Of a stretch of DNA of 64,000 bases, positions 16,849 to 26,169 are shown one piece after another. The notes under the pieces were generated by a model, which saw only the letters and a list, made by a program, of their open reading frames with translations, did no database searches and had not been told where the DNA came from. The stretch lies in NCBI RefSeq assembly GCF_014652535.1, contig NZ_BMYZ01000004.1, forward strand, positions 138,844 to 202,843, written 5' to 3'. This DNA is from Cellvibrio zantedeschiae (lineage in GTDB: Bacteria; Pseudomonadota; Gammaproteobacteria; Pseudomonadales; Cellvibrionaceae). Numbering within the stretch: position 1 is the first letter of the stretch; the number at the start of each line of letters is the position of its first letter. A program made the translations under genes and the position numbers.

Positions 16849-19617
16849 ATGCTAGACAAGATGATAAAAAAAATATTTTTCGCGGTTGCTATATTCAGCT
16901 GTTTGGGTTGCTACGCCAGCGAAGCTAACGAAAAAGTGTTGCTGGATCAAATTTTGGATGCACACCGGGCCATGGTGGTGTTATTGGCAAAAGGTAATTC
17001 CAATGATCCGCTGGCCGATAATGTTTTTGCCGCGCGCAATGCTTACTCAGTAAAACAGGAATTGATTGAGCAATTGTTGAGTGGTGCAGAATCAGCTGCT
17101 AACAGTAAGCAGGCATTGACTGCTACGAGCAAAGCGCTGATTGATTACAGTGAACGAGTCAAACAGCATCCGGCAGACTTGCTTGCCTTTAGCGATCTTT
17201 ACGATGAGCTGGAGGCTATTGAAAAAGAGCGCAAGTTGCCAGCGAATGAAATAGCGAAATTTGATGCTTCATTAAAATATTTTAAATCTGTATTGCAGCG
17301 ATATCGTGCTGACTACGGGAAATTAGTGGAAGGCTTAAAGCGTGGTGACAGTTTCGAGACTTGGAGCGACTATTTAAAATTTTTAAACAGCACGCTAACA
17401 GTAAATGAACTGCTACAAACTTACGCAAAAGAACAACCGCATTTATTTCGCTATATGACGCGCGGTGAGAATAATGCAAAAACAAAAACTGACGCGCTAG
17501 TTGATCAGGCTCCAAAAATTATCTGGGGTAATAATCTTCCTGAAAAAACCGTTGTACTGACATTTGATGACGGCCCACATGCGCGCAACACACCTCTCAT
17601 TCTCGACATCCTTAAACAATATGATGTGCGTGGCTACTTCTTTAGCTTGGGTAAAAATTTGGGTGATAGCGATGGTAAATCTGTCACAGCAACACGTAAC
17701 GATGCTGTTGTAAAACGTATTGTTGCTGAGGGCCATATACTGGCTAATCACAGCTACAGCCATGCGATTCTCACCAAACTCGATCAAAATGGGCGCGCCG
17801 GGGAACTCAGCAAAACCAATTTGCTGATTAATAAAAGTAATGGCCAAACCAATAGCTTATTTCGTCCACCTTATGGCTCCCACGATAAAGAGTTGGATGC
17901 GCTCGCCGCGAAAGACGGCATGATATCGGTGATGTGGAATATTGATTCCATGGATTGGGCTGATCCAATTCCTGAATCCATTGCTGATCGCACCATGCTT
18001 GAATTGGAAAAAACCAAAAAAGGTATTTTGTTATTTCACGATATCCATAAGCAAAGCATGCTGGCATTGCCGAATATTTTAGCTGCACTGGCTGAGCAAG
18101 GTTATCGTGTAGTTACACTCGATGGCCGCAGCTTTAGCGAAAACTCCAGCGGTGTGCCACGGGTACAAGCAGCCCCTACAAATACCTATGGAAAAAGCTG
18201 GGCAGTGGTCATTGGAATTAATAATTATCAGTCATGGCCCAAATTGCAGTATGCCGTTAACGATGCGCAATCGGTGGCGGAACATTTGAGTAGCAAGCTC
18301 GGTTTTGCGAAAGAAAACATTATTACTTTGTTTGATAAAGATGCGACTTCTGAACGCATCACCGAAGTGCTCGGCTACCAAATGGCTGACCCAAAAGTGA
18401 TCAAAGAAAATGATCGCGTATTTGTGTTTTACGCCGGCCACGGCGCCACACGTGAAATGCCCGGCGGAAAATCGCTCGGCTACATTATTCCTGTAGATGC
18501 TGATGCAGAAAAATTTCAAACCCGTGGCATAAGCATGACGCAACTCAATGATTTTTCTGCGTTGATTCCTGCAAAGCATGTGTATTTTGTGATGGATAGT
18601 TGCTACAGCGGTTTAGCTTTGACCCGCTCAGGTGTAAGTGTTGGGCAGTCCGTAAATTACATTCAACAAATTACTGGCCGCAAAGCGCGTCAAATTTTGA
18701 CTGCCGGTGGTGCTGATCAACAAGTTGCCGATGGCGGGCCGGGCGGACATTCAATTTTTACCTGGACTTTTTTGCAAGCGCTTGAAGGTTTGGCTGATAC
18801 AGATAACAACGGTTATGTCACTGCTTCTGAACTTGGAACCTATGTTGCGCCGGTAGTCGCAAGCTATTCAGATCAAACACCTGCGTTCGGTAATTTACTT
18901 GGCAGCGAAGGTGGCGATTTTGTGTTTAAAGTTCAGGGTAACGCTGTGGCAGAGATCAATCAAAAATTAGTGGAAGAATCCAAACGTGTTGAAGACGAAA
19001 TTAATTCGTTGCGACAAAACACTAGTGCCAATATGAAGCGTCGTTTGGAATTGGAGGTTGCACTGGAAAAAGAACGTAAGGGTGAGGTTGTTACTGCTTC
19101 CAGTGCTCAGCGGGTTGCCGCAGTTTCTAATCCATCCTCTGCTCCAGTGAAAGCTGAGCAGGCTAAGGTTGAATCGACCAAATCTTCTTCAGCAGCCGTT
19201 ACTATTGACCGTAAATTGAAAGCGAATCAATTGAATGAATCTGCTCTGGGTTTCTTCAAAGTTAAAAAATACCTGGAGGCTAAACGTGATCTCGCTGAGG
19301 CTGTGCGTTTAAATCCCTACAGCCCCATGCTGCTCAATAACTACGCCTATATGCTGGACCAACTCAACGAAAATGATGAGGCGCTCAAATGGTATTATCG
19401 TACCGTCGAGTTGGACCCAAAGCGTATTGCTGTCTATTTGAACCTAGGTGATTTGATGGTCAAATTGGGGCGTCAGCAGGATTCGATAGCCTATTACGAA
19501 CGCTTCTTGCACCTCTACCCATCCTACAAAGATGCAAAACTTCTGCAGGATAAGATGGAGGAGTTTAGAAACATGGTTCCTGCGGCCACACCTCCAGTGG
19601 CCTCGCCAACTAAGTAA
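16849..19617 (+). CDS. NodB polysaccharide deacetylase - caspase-like protease - TPR fusion
   Basis: The product is about 922 aa with an unusual domain order. A signal sequence (IFFAVAIFSCLGCYA) precedes a helical region (about 25-225). The NodB deacetylase has all motifs: TFDDGPH (Asp240/Asp241), HSYSH (His301/His305, metal ligands), FRPPYGS, DSMDW and LLFHD. A C14 caspase-like domain (about 452-685) has the His531 (YAGHG) and Cys585 (DSCYSG) dyad. A coiled coil follows, then C-terminal TPRs (about 795-905). The export signal puts both enzymes outside the cytoplasm. The lipobox is not canonical. I start at ATG 16849, 3 bases after AGGG; a GTG at 16717 is in frame but gives an atypical N-terminus, and ATG 16861 is an alternative. 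Confidence 0.88.
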   Translation: MLDKMIKKIFFAVAIFSCLGCYASEANEKVLLDQILDAHRAMVVLLAKGNSNDPLADNVFAARNAYSVKQELIEQLLSGAESAANSKQALTATSKALIDYSERVKQHPADLLAFSDLYDELEAIEKERKLPANEIAKFDASLKYFKSVLQRYRADYGKLVEGLKRGDSFETWSDYLKFLNSTLTVNELLQTYAKEQPHLFRYMTRGENNAKTKTDALVDQAPKIIWGNNLPEKTVVLTFDDGPHARNTPLILDILKQYDVRGYFFSLGKNLGDSDGKSVTATRNDAVVKRIVAEGHILANHSYSHAILTKLDQNGRAGELSKTNLLINKSNGQTNSLFRPPYGSHDKELDALAAKDGMISVMWNIDSMDWADPIPESIADRTMLELEKTKKGILLFHDIHKQSMLALPNILAALAEQGYRVVTLDGRSFSENSSGVPRVQAAPTNTYGKSWAVVIGINNYQSWPKLQYAVNDAQSVAEHLSSKLGFAKENIITLFDKDATSERITEVLGYQMADPKVIKENDRVFVFYAGHGATREMPGGKSLGYIIPVDADAEKFQTRGISMTQLNDFSALIPAKHVYFVMDSCYSGLALTRSGVSVGQSVNYIQQITGRKARQILTAGGADQQVADGGPGGHSIFTWTFLQALEGLADTDNNGYVTASELGTYVAPVVASYSDQTPAFGNLLGSEGGDFVFKVQGNAVAEINQKLVEESKRVEDEINSLRQNTSANMKRRLELEVALEKERKGEVVTASSAQRVAAVSNPSSAPVKAEQAKVESTKSSSAAVTIDRKLKANQLNESALGFFKVKKYLEAKRDLAEAVRLNPYSPMLLNNYAYMLDQLNENDEALKWYYRTVELDPKRIAVYLNLGDLMVKLGRQQDSIAYYERFLHLYPSYKDAKLLQDKMEEFRNMVPAATPPVASPTK

Positions 19618-19644
19618 AGACGGCCATAACCGTTCATGCTGCGG

Positions 19645-19689
19645 TATAATGCCGACGTTTCGAGGGCAGGCCAGCGGGCTTGCCCTTTC
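19645..19689 (+). promoter_or_regulatory. thiI -10 box and leader hairpin with U-rich tail
   Basis: A perfect TATAAT lies at 19645-19650; no good -35 is visible. A 9-bp hairpin follows immediately (GGGCAGGCC 19664-19672, with GGCTTGCCC ending at 19685, one G-T wobble). It runs into TTTCTATTT, 27 bases before the thiI ATG. It could be the terminator of the preceding gene cluster or an attenuator inside the thiI leader. Confidence 0.5.
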
Positions 19690-19711
19690 TATTTAGCTAA
19701 CCGGTATTCCC

Positions 19712-21187
19712 ATGCACTTCATCGTAAAAGTCTTCTCCGAAATCATCATCAAAAGCCCGCCTGTACGTAAACGCTTTATCAAACAGCTGCGCGATAATCT
19801 ACGCAAATTGTTGGCTGATAAAGGCGTGAATGTGGATGTGCAGCGGGATTGGGAGAAGATTGAGATTGTCGCGCCCGATGCTGACGAAGCGACTATCGCG
19901 CAGGTATCTGAAGTGCTGGCGCATACGCCGGGGATTGCGAATTTCTCTCTGATCAAGGCCTATCCTGTTGGTGACCTTGAGGACATTTTCCAGAAAGTTT
20001 TGCCGCATTGGAAAGATGCCTTGGCGGGCAAAACCTTTTGCGTTCGTGCTCGCCGCCACGGTAATCACGAATTTACTTCCACCCAGCTTGAGCAATATGT
20101 GGGTGGAGGATTGTTGCAACATACAGACGCAAAAGGCGTTGAGTTGCGTAAGCCCGACATTACGGTGCCGCTTGAAGTGAAGTGGGATCGCCTGTTTGTC
20201 ATCGCCAGTAAAACCCAGGGCATGGGTGGCTTTCCGCTCGGTGCGCAAGACCCGGTGTTGTCATTAATTTCCGGTGGATTCGATTCAACCGTTTCAACTT
20301 ATTTGTGCATCAAGCGCGGTTTGCGTGCGCACTACTGCTTTTTCAATCTTGGCGGCCGCGCGCACGAAATTGGTGTGAAGGAAGTTTCTTATTATTTGTG
20401 GAATAAATACGGCGCATCGCATCGCGTAAAATTTGTGACGGTGCCGTTTGAAGATGTAGTGCGCGAAATTTTGGAAAAGGTGGATAACGCCTACATGGGC
20501 GTAACCCTCAAGCGCATGATGTTGCGCGCCGCTGAAAAAGTGGCGGAGAGTTTGGACATTCCCGCGCTGGTAACCGGCGAAAGTGTTGCGCAAGTATCCA
20601 GCCAAACACTGGTCAATTTAAACGTAATTGATCGCGCAATTGAAACTGTTGTGTTACGCCCACTCGCGACTATGGATAAAGGCGATATCATCGACATCGC
20701 CCGTAAAATCGGCACAGAAACGTTTGCGGCGCAAATGCCCGAATACTGCGGTGTGATTTCGGTCAATCCAACCACCAAAGCAAAGTTGCACAAAGTTGAG
20801 CGCGAAGAAGCTAATTTCGATATGGCGATTTTAGAACGCGCCATCGCTGAGCGCCGTGCACAAAATATTGATGAAATTGTGAATGAGCTGGATGCAGATT
20901 TATCCGTGCCAGTGGTGGCCGATATTGGTGCAGGCCAAATCGTTATCGACATTCGCCATCCCGATGAAGAAGAAGTAAATCCCCTCAGGTTGGATGGCGT
21001 AAACATTTTAAAAATTCCGTTTTACGGCTTAAATAATAAATTCCCGACACTTGAGCAGGGCGCACAATATTATTTGTACTGCCAAAAAGGCGTAATGAGC
21101 CAACTGCACGCAGCGAATTTAAAAGATGCCGGGCATTTGAATGTGGGGGTGTATAGGCCGGAACCTCAGAGTGCTTGTACGATTTAG
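19712..21187 (+). CDS. thiI: tRNA 4-thiouridine / thiazole sulfurtransferase ThiI
   Basis: The product is 491 aa (E. coli 482). A ferredoxin-like/THUMP region (about residues 1-165) precedes the PP-loop ATP pyrophosphatase (LISGGFDSTVSTY, about 185). A C-terminal rhodanese domain has the persulfide Cys in LYCQKGVMSQ. The enzyme adenylates U8 of tRNA and transfers sulfur to it; the rhodanese domain also supports thiazole synthesis in related bacteria. The neighbour typA follows in the same order as in Pseudomonas, whereas glnA on the other side is separated by about 9 kb of extra genes. Confidence 0.97.
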   Translation: MHFIVKVFSEIIIKSPPVRKRFIKQLRDNLRKLLADKGVNVDVQRDWEKIEIVAPDADEATIAQVSEVLAHTPGIANFSLIKAYPVGDLEDIFQKVLPHWKDALAGKTFCVRARRHGNHEFTSTQLEQYVGGGLLQHTDAKGVELRKPDITVPLEVKWDRLFVIASKTQGMGGFPLGAQDPVLSLISGGFDSTVSTYLCIKRGLRAHYCFFNLGGRAHEIGVKEVSYYLWNKYGASHRVKFVTVPFEDVVREILEKVDNAYMGVTLKRMMLRAAEKVAESLDIPALVTGESVAQVSSQTLVNLNVIDRAIETVVLRPLATMDKGDIIDIARKIGTETFAAQMPEYCGVISVNPTTKAKLHKVEREEANFDMAILERAIAERRAQNIDEIVNELDADLSVPVVADIGAGQIVIDIRHPDEEEVNPLRLDGVNILKIPFYGLNNKFPTLEQGAQYYLYCQKGVMSQLHAANLKDAGHLNVGVYRPEPQSACTI

Positions 21188-21292
21188 GTATATTCCTTTC
21201 GTTTGGGCGGTTGCTGGCTGAGGATTGGGTGCGACCGCCTAAAAAATCACCAACTTTCCTGCTTTAGCCATATCCCTGACACGCTTACATGG

Positions 21293-21298
21293 GTATAA
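21293..21298 (+). promoter_or_regulatory. -10 box of typA
   Basis: A TATAAT hexamer overlaps a possible in-frame ATG at 21289. That ATG would therefore lie upstream of the transcript start near 21305. The box supports the downstream GTG at 21352 as the real typA start. No convincing -35 is seen. Confidence 0.5.
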
Positions 21299-21351
21299 TG
21301 CGCGACCTCAATTTTGACCCACATTTTTTATCCTCACAGAGAATCACCACA

Positions 21352-23175
21352 GTGACTACCAATTCGCAAATCGAAAAACTGCGTAATATCGCCATTATCG
21401 CTCACGTTGACCACGGTAAAACCTCTATGGTTGACCAGTTGTTGCGTCAATCTGGCACCCTTGATCGTCGCGAAGACAGCGGCGATTTGATCATGGATAG
21501 CAATGATCAAGAGCGCGAGCGCGGTATTACCATTTTGGCGAAAAACACAGCCATCAAGTGGAATGATTACCGTATCAACATCGTGGACACCCCCGGACAC
21601 GCCGACTTCGGCGGTGAGGTTGAGCGTGTTTTGTCGATGGTTGACTCTGTGTTGTTGATCGTTGATGCCGTTGGCGGCCCAATGCCACAAACCCGTTTCG
21701 TAACCTCTAAAGCCTTCGAACAAGGTTTGAACCCGATTGTTGTTATCAACAAAATCGACCGTCCAGGCGCACGTCCTGAGTGGGTTATCGACCAGGTATT
21801 TGATTTGTTTGACCGTTTGGGTGCGACTGAAGAGCAGTTGGATTTCCCGATTGTTTACGCTTCTGCGCTGAATGGTGTTGCAGGTTTAGATCCAGATGAC
21901 ATCGCCGAAGACATGACTCCACTGTTCCAAATGATCGTTGATAAGGTTCAACCGCCGAAAGTAGATATCGACGGTCCGTTCCAAATGCAAATTTCAGCCT
22001 TGGACTACAACAGCTATGTGGGTGTTATCGGTATTGGCCGTATCACTCGTGGTTCTTTGTCTCCGAACCAACAAATCGTTGTGGTTGATCACCAGGGCAA
22101 CCAACGCAAAGCGAAAGTATTGCAAGTGATGGGTTACCACGGCTTGCAACGTATCGAAACTGACAAAGCTTACGCGGGCGACATTGTTTGTATTACCGGT
22201 GTAGATAAGCTCGGTATTTCTGACACCTTGTGCTCGCCAGATGCAATTGAAGCTCTTCCTGCTTTGTCTATCGACGAACCAACCGTAAGTATGACTTTCC
22301 AGGTAAACGATTCGCCGTTTGCGGGTAAAGAAGGCAAGTTCGTGACCAGCCGTAATATTAAAGATCGTTTGGAGCAAGAGTTAATTGCTAACGTTGCCTT
22401 GCGTGTTGAGCAAGGCGAGACTCCGGACAAATTTAAGGTGTCTGGCCGCGGTGAATTGCACTTATCAGTACTGATTGAAAACATGCGTCGTGAGGGTTAC
22501 GAGCTAGGTGTTTCTCGTCCTGAAGTAATTCAGAAAGAAGTTGATGGCGAAATCCACGAACCTTACGAACAAGTAGTTATCGACGTAGAAGAACAGCATC
22601 AAGGTAAAGTGATGGAAGAACTCGGCTTGCGTAAAGGCGAGTTGACCAATATGGAGCCGGATGGCAAAGGCCGCATCAAGTTGGAATTTATTGTTCCTTC
22701 GCGCGGTTTGATCGGTTTCCGTGGTAACTTCCTGACTATGACCTCTGGCTCCGGCATCATGACTAGTATTTTTGATCATTACGGTCCGGTAAAAGAAGGT
22801 GAAGTTGCCAAGCGTCAAAACGGCGTGTTGATCTCTATGATCAAAGGCAAAACTCTTGCTTACGGTTTGCACCCATTACAAGAGCGTGGTCGTCTGTTCT
22901 ACGGCGCCGGCGCCGAGATTTATGAAGGTCAAATCGTGGGTATTCACTCTCGCAGCAATGACTTGGTGGTAAACCCAACCAAAGCTAAACAATTGACCAA
23001 CGTGCGTGCGTCCGGTACTGACGATGCGTTGACTTTGTCTCCACCAATTCGCCACACACTTGAGCAGGCATTGGAGTTTATCGAAGATGACGAGTTGGTA
23101 GAAGTAACCCCGCTCAGCATCCGTATCCGTAAAAAATTATTGACTGAAAACGAGCGTAAACGCGCGAGTAAGTAA
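21352..23175 (+). CDS. typA: Translational GTPase TypA/BipA
   Basis: The product is 607 aa from GTG 21352 (family length 605-610). G motifs are AHVDHGKT (G1), RGITI (G2), DTPGHADF (G3) and NKID (G4). Domains II and III resemble EF-G, and a BipA-specific C-terminal domain ends in a basic tail ([12 protein letters not shown]). It binds the ribosome and aids 50S assembly and stress or cold adaptation. The in-frame ATG at 21289 is rejected because it overlaps the -10 box and would add 21 residues absent from the family. A strong terminator follows. Confidence 0.97.
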   Translation: MTTNSQIEKLRNIAIIAHVDHGKTSMVDQLLRQSGTLDRREDSGDLIMDSNDQERERGITILAKNTAIKWNDYRINIVDTPGHADFGGEVERVLSMVDSVLLIVDAVGGPMPQTRFVTSKAFEQGLNPIVVINKIDRPGARPEWVIDQVFDLFDRLGATEEQLDFPIVYASALNGVAGLDPDDIAEDMTPLFQMIVDKVQPPKVDIDGPFQMQISALDYNSYVGVIGIGRITRGSLSPNQQIVVVDHQGNQRKAKVLQVMGYHGLQRIETDKAYAGDIVCITGVDKLGISDTLCSPDAIEALPALSIDEPTVSMTFQVNDSPFAGKEGKFVTSRNIKDRLEQELIANVALRVEQGETPDKFKVSGRGELHLSVLIENMRREGYELGVSRPEVIQKEVDGEIHEPYEQVVIDVEEQHQGKVMEELGLRKGELTNMEPDGKGRIKLEFIVPSRGLIGFRGNFLTMTSGSGIMTSIFDHYGPVKEGEVAKRQNGVLISMIKGKTLAYGLHPLQERGRLFYGAGAEIYEGQIVGIHSRSNDLVVNPTKAKQLTNVRASGTDDALTLSPPIRHTLEQALEFIEDDELVEVTPLSIRIRKKLLTENERKRASK

Positions 23176-23205
23176 TGATTTTTTTTGTGGTAGCTTGTTA
23201 GATAT

Positions 23206-23240
23206 AAATCCCCAATATGAAAGTGTTGGGGATTTTTTTT
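23206..23240 (+). terminator. typA rho-independent terminator
   Basis: The perfect 10-bp stem AAATCCCCAA / TTGGGGATTT has a 10-base loop and continues into a run of Ts to 23240. Confidence 0.92.
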
Positions 23241-23400
23241 CGAGTTATTTTGGGGGTTGCTGTGATCGAAATTAAAACGCTTGCCAGTAATATCATCTAA
23301 CAATAGAGAGCGGAGTCAAGGAGAGCAAGCTTCTGCAAGACGTTATAAAAGATACAATCAGCGTTAATACTTTGGGGTGTTGTGTGGTGAAAGGCTCGTT

Positions 23401-23434
23401 TTTAATAGCGCAGGTGGTTATCTGCGCTATTAAA
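23401..23434 (-). terminator. 3' hairpin of the glycosidase gene
   Basis: The perfect 13-bp stem TTTAATAGCGCAG / CTGCGCTATTAAA has an 8-base loop and begins one base after the stop of the minus-strand glycosidase. There is no T tract on either side, so termination or 3'-end protection are both possible. The remaining sequence between 23241 and 23400 shows nothing assignable. Confidence 0.5.
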
Positions 23435-23435
23435 T

Positions 23436-25115
23436 TCACGACCAATTAAAACTTTGCTTTTTGCCATCCAGCTTCCAATGCGATGGTGTAGGTGTTTCCA
23501 TCCAATCTAGTGGTTCGCAAAGTGCTTGTGGCTTCGATGCAATCTCAAAGCATTTTTTGAGAAATGATTTTTGCTCTGGGCCCGTTGCATCGGGTTGTGC
23601 TGAAATAAACATAGGGGTGCCGCTACGTGCAAGTAGTTCCATCCATTGTTTATTTTTATTCCAAGGTACTTTTGTTGTAAGGCCTACGCAATCAGCGTCA
23701 GCCGCGTAAAAAGTTCCGTGGTGAATTCCGCGAAACGCAAGTGTATTGACACCCATCTTCAGTGTGGTTTCCCATTTTAAACCACTGGTGTCATCTCCAA
23801 TTCGGTTTAGCTCAAATAATCCCGCTGATAAATGGCTGATGGTATTGCAACCAATGATGTAAGTTTCACCGGCTGCTGCGCGAATTGTTTTATAGAGCTC
23901 CAAAATAATTTCTGCATTGGTTTTGCTGTTATCGTACATGCGCCAATCGCTGTCTGTCATACGGCCATCGCGCAGCATTTCAAAACCCCATTTGCCAAAT
24001 ATGTCATCGCTAGTGAAATCGAATTTCACCATTTCATAGCCCCATTGGTTATAGAGTTTAAAATAATCTTTAATGCGATTAAGGTTTTCTGGAATGCTCG
24101 GATCGAGTACAGGTTTGTTGGGGTTATCGCGGCCCGGAACAGAAGGGAGCAACAGTGATTTGGCATCTTTGTAACTACCACAAAGTGGGCGGGTCCATAT
24201 GCCAGGGCGCATGTCCATTCGTTTAATTTTGTGAGCGAGCGCCCCCATGTCTGGAAATTTCTCATCGGGATTTTTCATGTCATCACCCCAACAGCAATCA
24301 TCTATTTGTGCGGGGTTACCTTTAAACCAACCCGCGTCTATGACGGAAAAAGGACGATTACTTAGACCTTCTGTCAGGGGTGCCATCATGGCGGTGTGTT
24401 GCAATATTAATTTTTCCGAGGTGTCACCGTAACTAAAATACCAATCATTGATGCCATATACGGGAGCTTTGGGCATATGCGCTTTATCGCACATTAATTT
24501 CATGAAGCGCTGGGCTGCTTGAAAGGCCGATTCACTTTCATGTCCGCGCAGTGTAACTATCTCTGCTGCATGCAAAATACGATCACCCAACACCACACCT
24601 TGCGAGCCGGAGCGTGTATCCAGAGTGAGTTGAAGTTCCTCACCTAGAATTTTCCAGTAGCAGAAAGTTGCTGCACCGGTTTTCACACCAAAGCCATTTG
24701 TGGCTTTTCCGTCGCGCTCCAAAAAATACCAGGGCAGGATCTCGCTAGTGGATGGCGAGTGCCAGCTTATATCCCCATAGGTGCGTTCCCAGTGATCGTT
24801 TAAAATTTTGGCGGAGCTTCTGATAGGGATTTTCCAGCTTAGGGTTACCGTACTCAGCGCACCGCGAGGGGCTTGAATGGCGATATGAGTATTGGCGCCG
24901 TGGGCACTTAAAAAAGCAGCTACCCCTTGATTTTGCCATGTTTTGCCATCTTGGCTGGTCAGCTCAACTAGCTTCCCGTCAATGAGTGCAGTAACTGTAT
25001 CTGGGGTTGATATCTGAGTGTGGTTAGTGCTATTACCGTCCGCCATTGTGGGGGGGTGTAGTAATGCTGTGCCTAACGCTGCACCGGTGATAGTTATAAA
25101 GGAGCGTCTGTTCAT
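23436..25115 (-). CDS. Clan GH-D-like (alpha-galactosidase-type) exported glycosidase
   Basis: The product is 559 aa. The N-terminus MNRRSFITITGAALGTA is a plausible twin-arginine signal. A beta-rich N-terminal domain (about residues 30-200) precedes a (beta/alpha)8 domain (about 215-545). Likely catalytic aspartates are Asp366 in MVKFDFT and Asp441/442 in RIGDDTSG, the positions expected for nucleophile and acid/base in GH27/GH36. Supporting motifs are GINDWYFSYG and VIDAGWF. The exact family and substrate are unsure; alpha-galactosidase or a related alpha-glycosidase is inferred. It is not in an operon. A LacI-type palindrome lies about 160 bp upstream. Confidence 0.75.
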   Translation of the reverse strand: MNRRSFITITGAALGTALLHPPTMADGNSTNHTQISTPDTVTALIDGKLVELTSQDGKTWQNQGVAAFLSAHGANTHIAIQAPRGALSTVTLSWKIPIRSSAKILNDHWERTYGDISWHSPSTSEILPWYFLERDGKATNGFGVKTGAATFCYWKILGEELQLTLDTRSGSQGVVLGDRILHAAEIVTLRGHESESAFQAAQRFMKLMCDKAHMPKAPVYGINDWYFSYGDTSEKLILQHTAMMAPLTEGLSNRPFSVIDAGWFKGNPAQIDDCCWGDDMKNPDEKFPDMGALAHKIKRMDMRPGIWTRPLCGSYKDAKSLLLPSVPGRDNPNKPVLDPSIPENLNRIKDYFKLYNQWGYEMVKFDFTSDDIFGKWGFEMLRDGRMTDSDWRMYDNSKTNAEIILELYKTIRAAAGETYIIGCNTISHLSAGLFELNRIGDDTSGLKWETTLKMGVNTLAFRGIHHGTFYAADADCVGLTTKVPWNKNKQWMELLARSGTPMFISAQPDATGPEQKSFLKKCFEIASKPQALCEPLDWMETPTPSHWKLDGKKQSFNWS

Positions 25116-25272
25116 GGAGTTTCTCGGTTGATTATTGTTTTAGGTATTTTTATTAGATTTGTTCCTGTCTATGTAGCAGCGCTGACGACAGTTAACGTAG
25201 TGGTCGAGGTTTTTGTAAATTTTTATCATATTTGTAAGATAACATAATAAAAACTTGCGTGAAAAGCGCTAT

Positions 25273-25285
25273 GTAACCGGTTTAC
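25273..25285. promoter_or_regulatory. LacI-family-type operator (AACCGGTT palindrome)
   Basis: GTAACCGGTTTAC contains the perfect palindrome AACCGGTT (25275-25282) with the central CG typical of LacI/GalR operators. It lies between the divergent glycosidase (start 25115) and TauE gene (start 25361). No LacI-type regulator is encoded in the window. The rest of 25116-25360 is AT-rich with no gene. Confidence 0.4.
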
Positions 25286-25360
25286 TTTTTTTTACGCGTT
25301 CGGATTTGTCGAGGCTTCCAGTAAACTGCTGTCTGTTTCTCCTTTCTATTTGGATTTGTT

Positions 25361-26167
25361 TTGAATTTCGTTGATTTGTTATGTTTTCTCTCGCTCGGAG
25401 CCATTACCGGCCTTTTTGCCGGCCTTTTTGGTATCGGTGGCGGCGGTATTATGGTGCCGGTGCTCACATTTTTATTTATTAAATTAGCATTTCCCGTTGA
25501 GCATTTGGTTCACATGGCGCTTGCTACTTCTATGGCTGCGATTGTGCCTACAGCCATCGCCAGCTTGCGTGCCCATCACAAACGTAGAGCAGTTATTTGG
25601 CCAGTTGTTTATAAAGTAGCGCCGGGGATTTTATTCGGTACTTTTGCCGGTACTTTTTTAGCGAGCTATTTGTCGGCAACTCCGCTGGCAATTTTTTTCT
25701 CGTGCTTTATGGCGTTCGTTGCCCTGCAAATGGTGTTGGATCAAAAACCAAAGCCATCGCGACAGCTGCCGGGTAGTGTTGCATTAATGGGGGTGGGCTC
25801 AGGTATTGGGGGTGTTTCTGCATTGGTTGCAATTGGTGGAGGCACGCTTACCGTACCCTTTCTAACCTGGTGTAATGTGGCATTGCCTATAGCTATTGGT
25901 ACATCAGCGGCGGTTGGTTTGCCTATCGCGTTTTCGGGTGCGCTGGGTTATGCAATAAATGGCTGGTCCGTCGCTAATTTACCTGCGCATACTTTAGGTT
26001 TTATTTATTGGCCTGCTGTTTTTGCAATGGCGACTGCAAGTTTTTTTACAGCGCCTCTTGGTGCAAAGTTAGCGCATAGTTTACCAATTCCTCTGCTCAA
26101 AAAATGTTTTGCTGTGTTGTTGATAAGCTTGTCTTTGCAAATGTTATTCACTGTAGTTGGTCACTGA
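25361..26167 (+). CDS. TauE/SafE family sulfite/anion exporter
   Basis: The product is 268 aa with about eight membrane helices. The duplicated glycine-rich signature of the family is present (GLFAGLFGIGGGGIMVPVL near residue 18 and GIGGVSALVAIGGGTLTVP near 145). Members export sulfite, sulfoacetate or other small organosulfur anions across the inner membrane; the substrate here is unknown. The start codon is TTG, 6 bases after a GGA. The next gene begins two bases after its stop, so the two are co-transcribed. Confidence 0.88.
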   Translation: MNFVDLLCFLSLGAITGLFAGLFGIGGGGIMVPVLTFLFIKLAFPVEHLVHMALATSMAAIVPTAIASLRAHHKRRAVIWPVVYKVAPGILFGTFAGTFLASYLSATPLAIFFSCFMAFVALQMVLDQKPKPSRQLPGSVALMGVGSGIGGVSALVAIGGGTLTVPFLTWCNVALPIAIGTSAAVGLPIAFSGALGYAINGWSVANLPAHTLGFIYWPAVFAMATASFFTAPLGAKLAHSLPIPLLKKCFAVLLISLSLQMLFTVVGH

Positions 26168-26169
26168 AT

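Noticed and set aside
20491-21006. 171-codon open frame opposite thiI
   Set aside because: It is antisense to the conserved thiI coding region, has Ser/Thr/Arg-rich composition typical of a shadow frame, and has no ribosome site.
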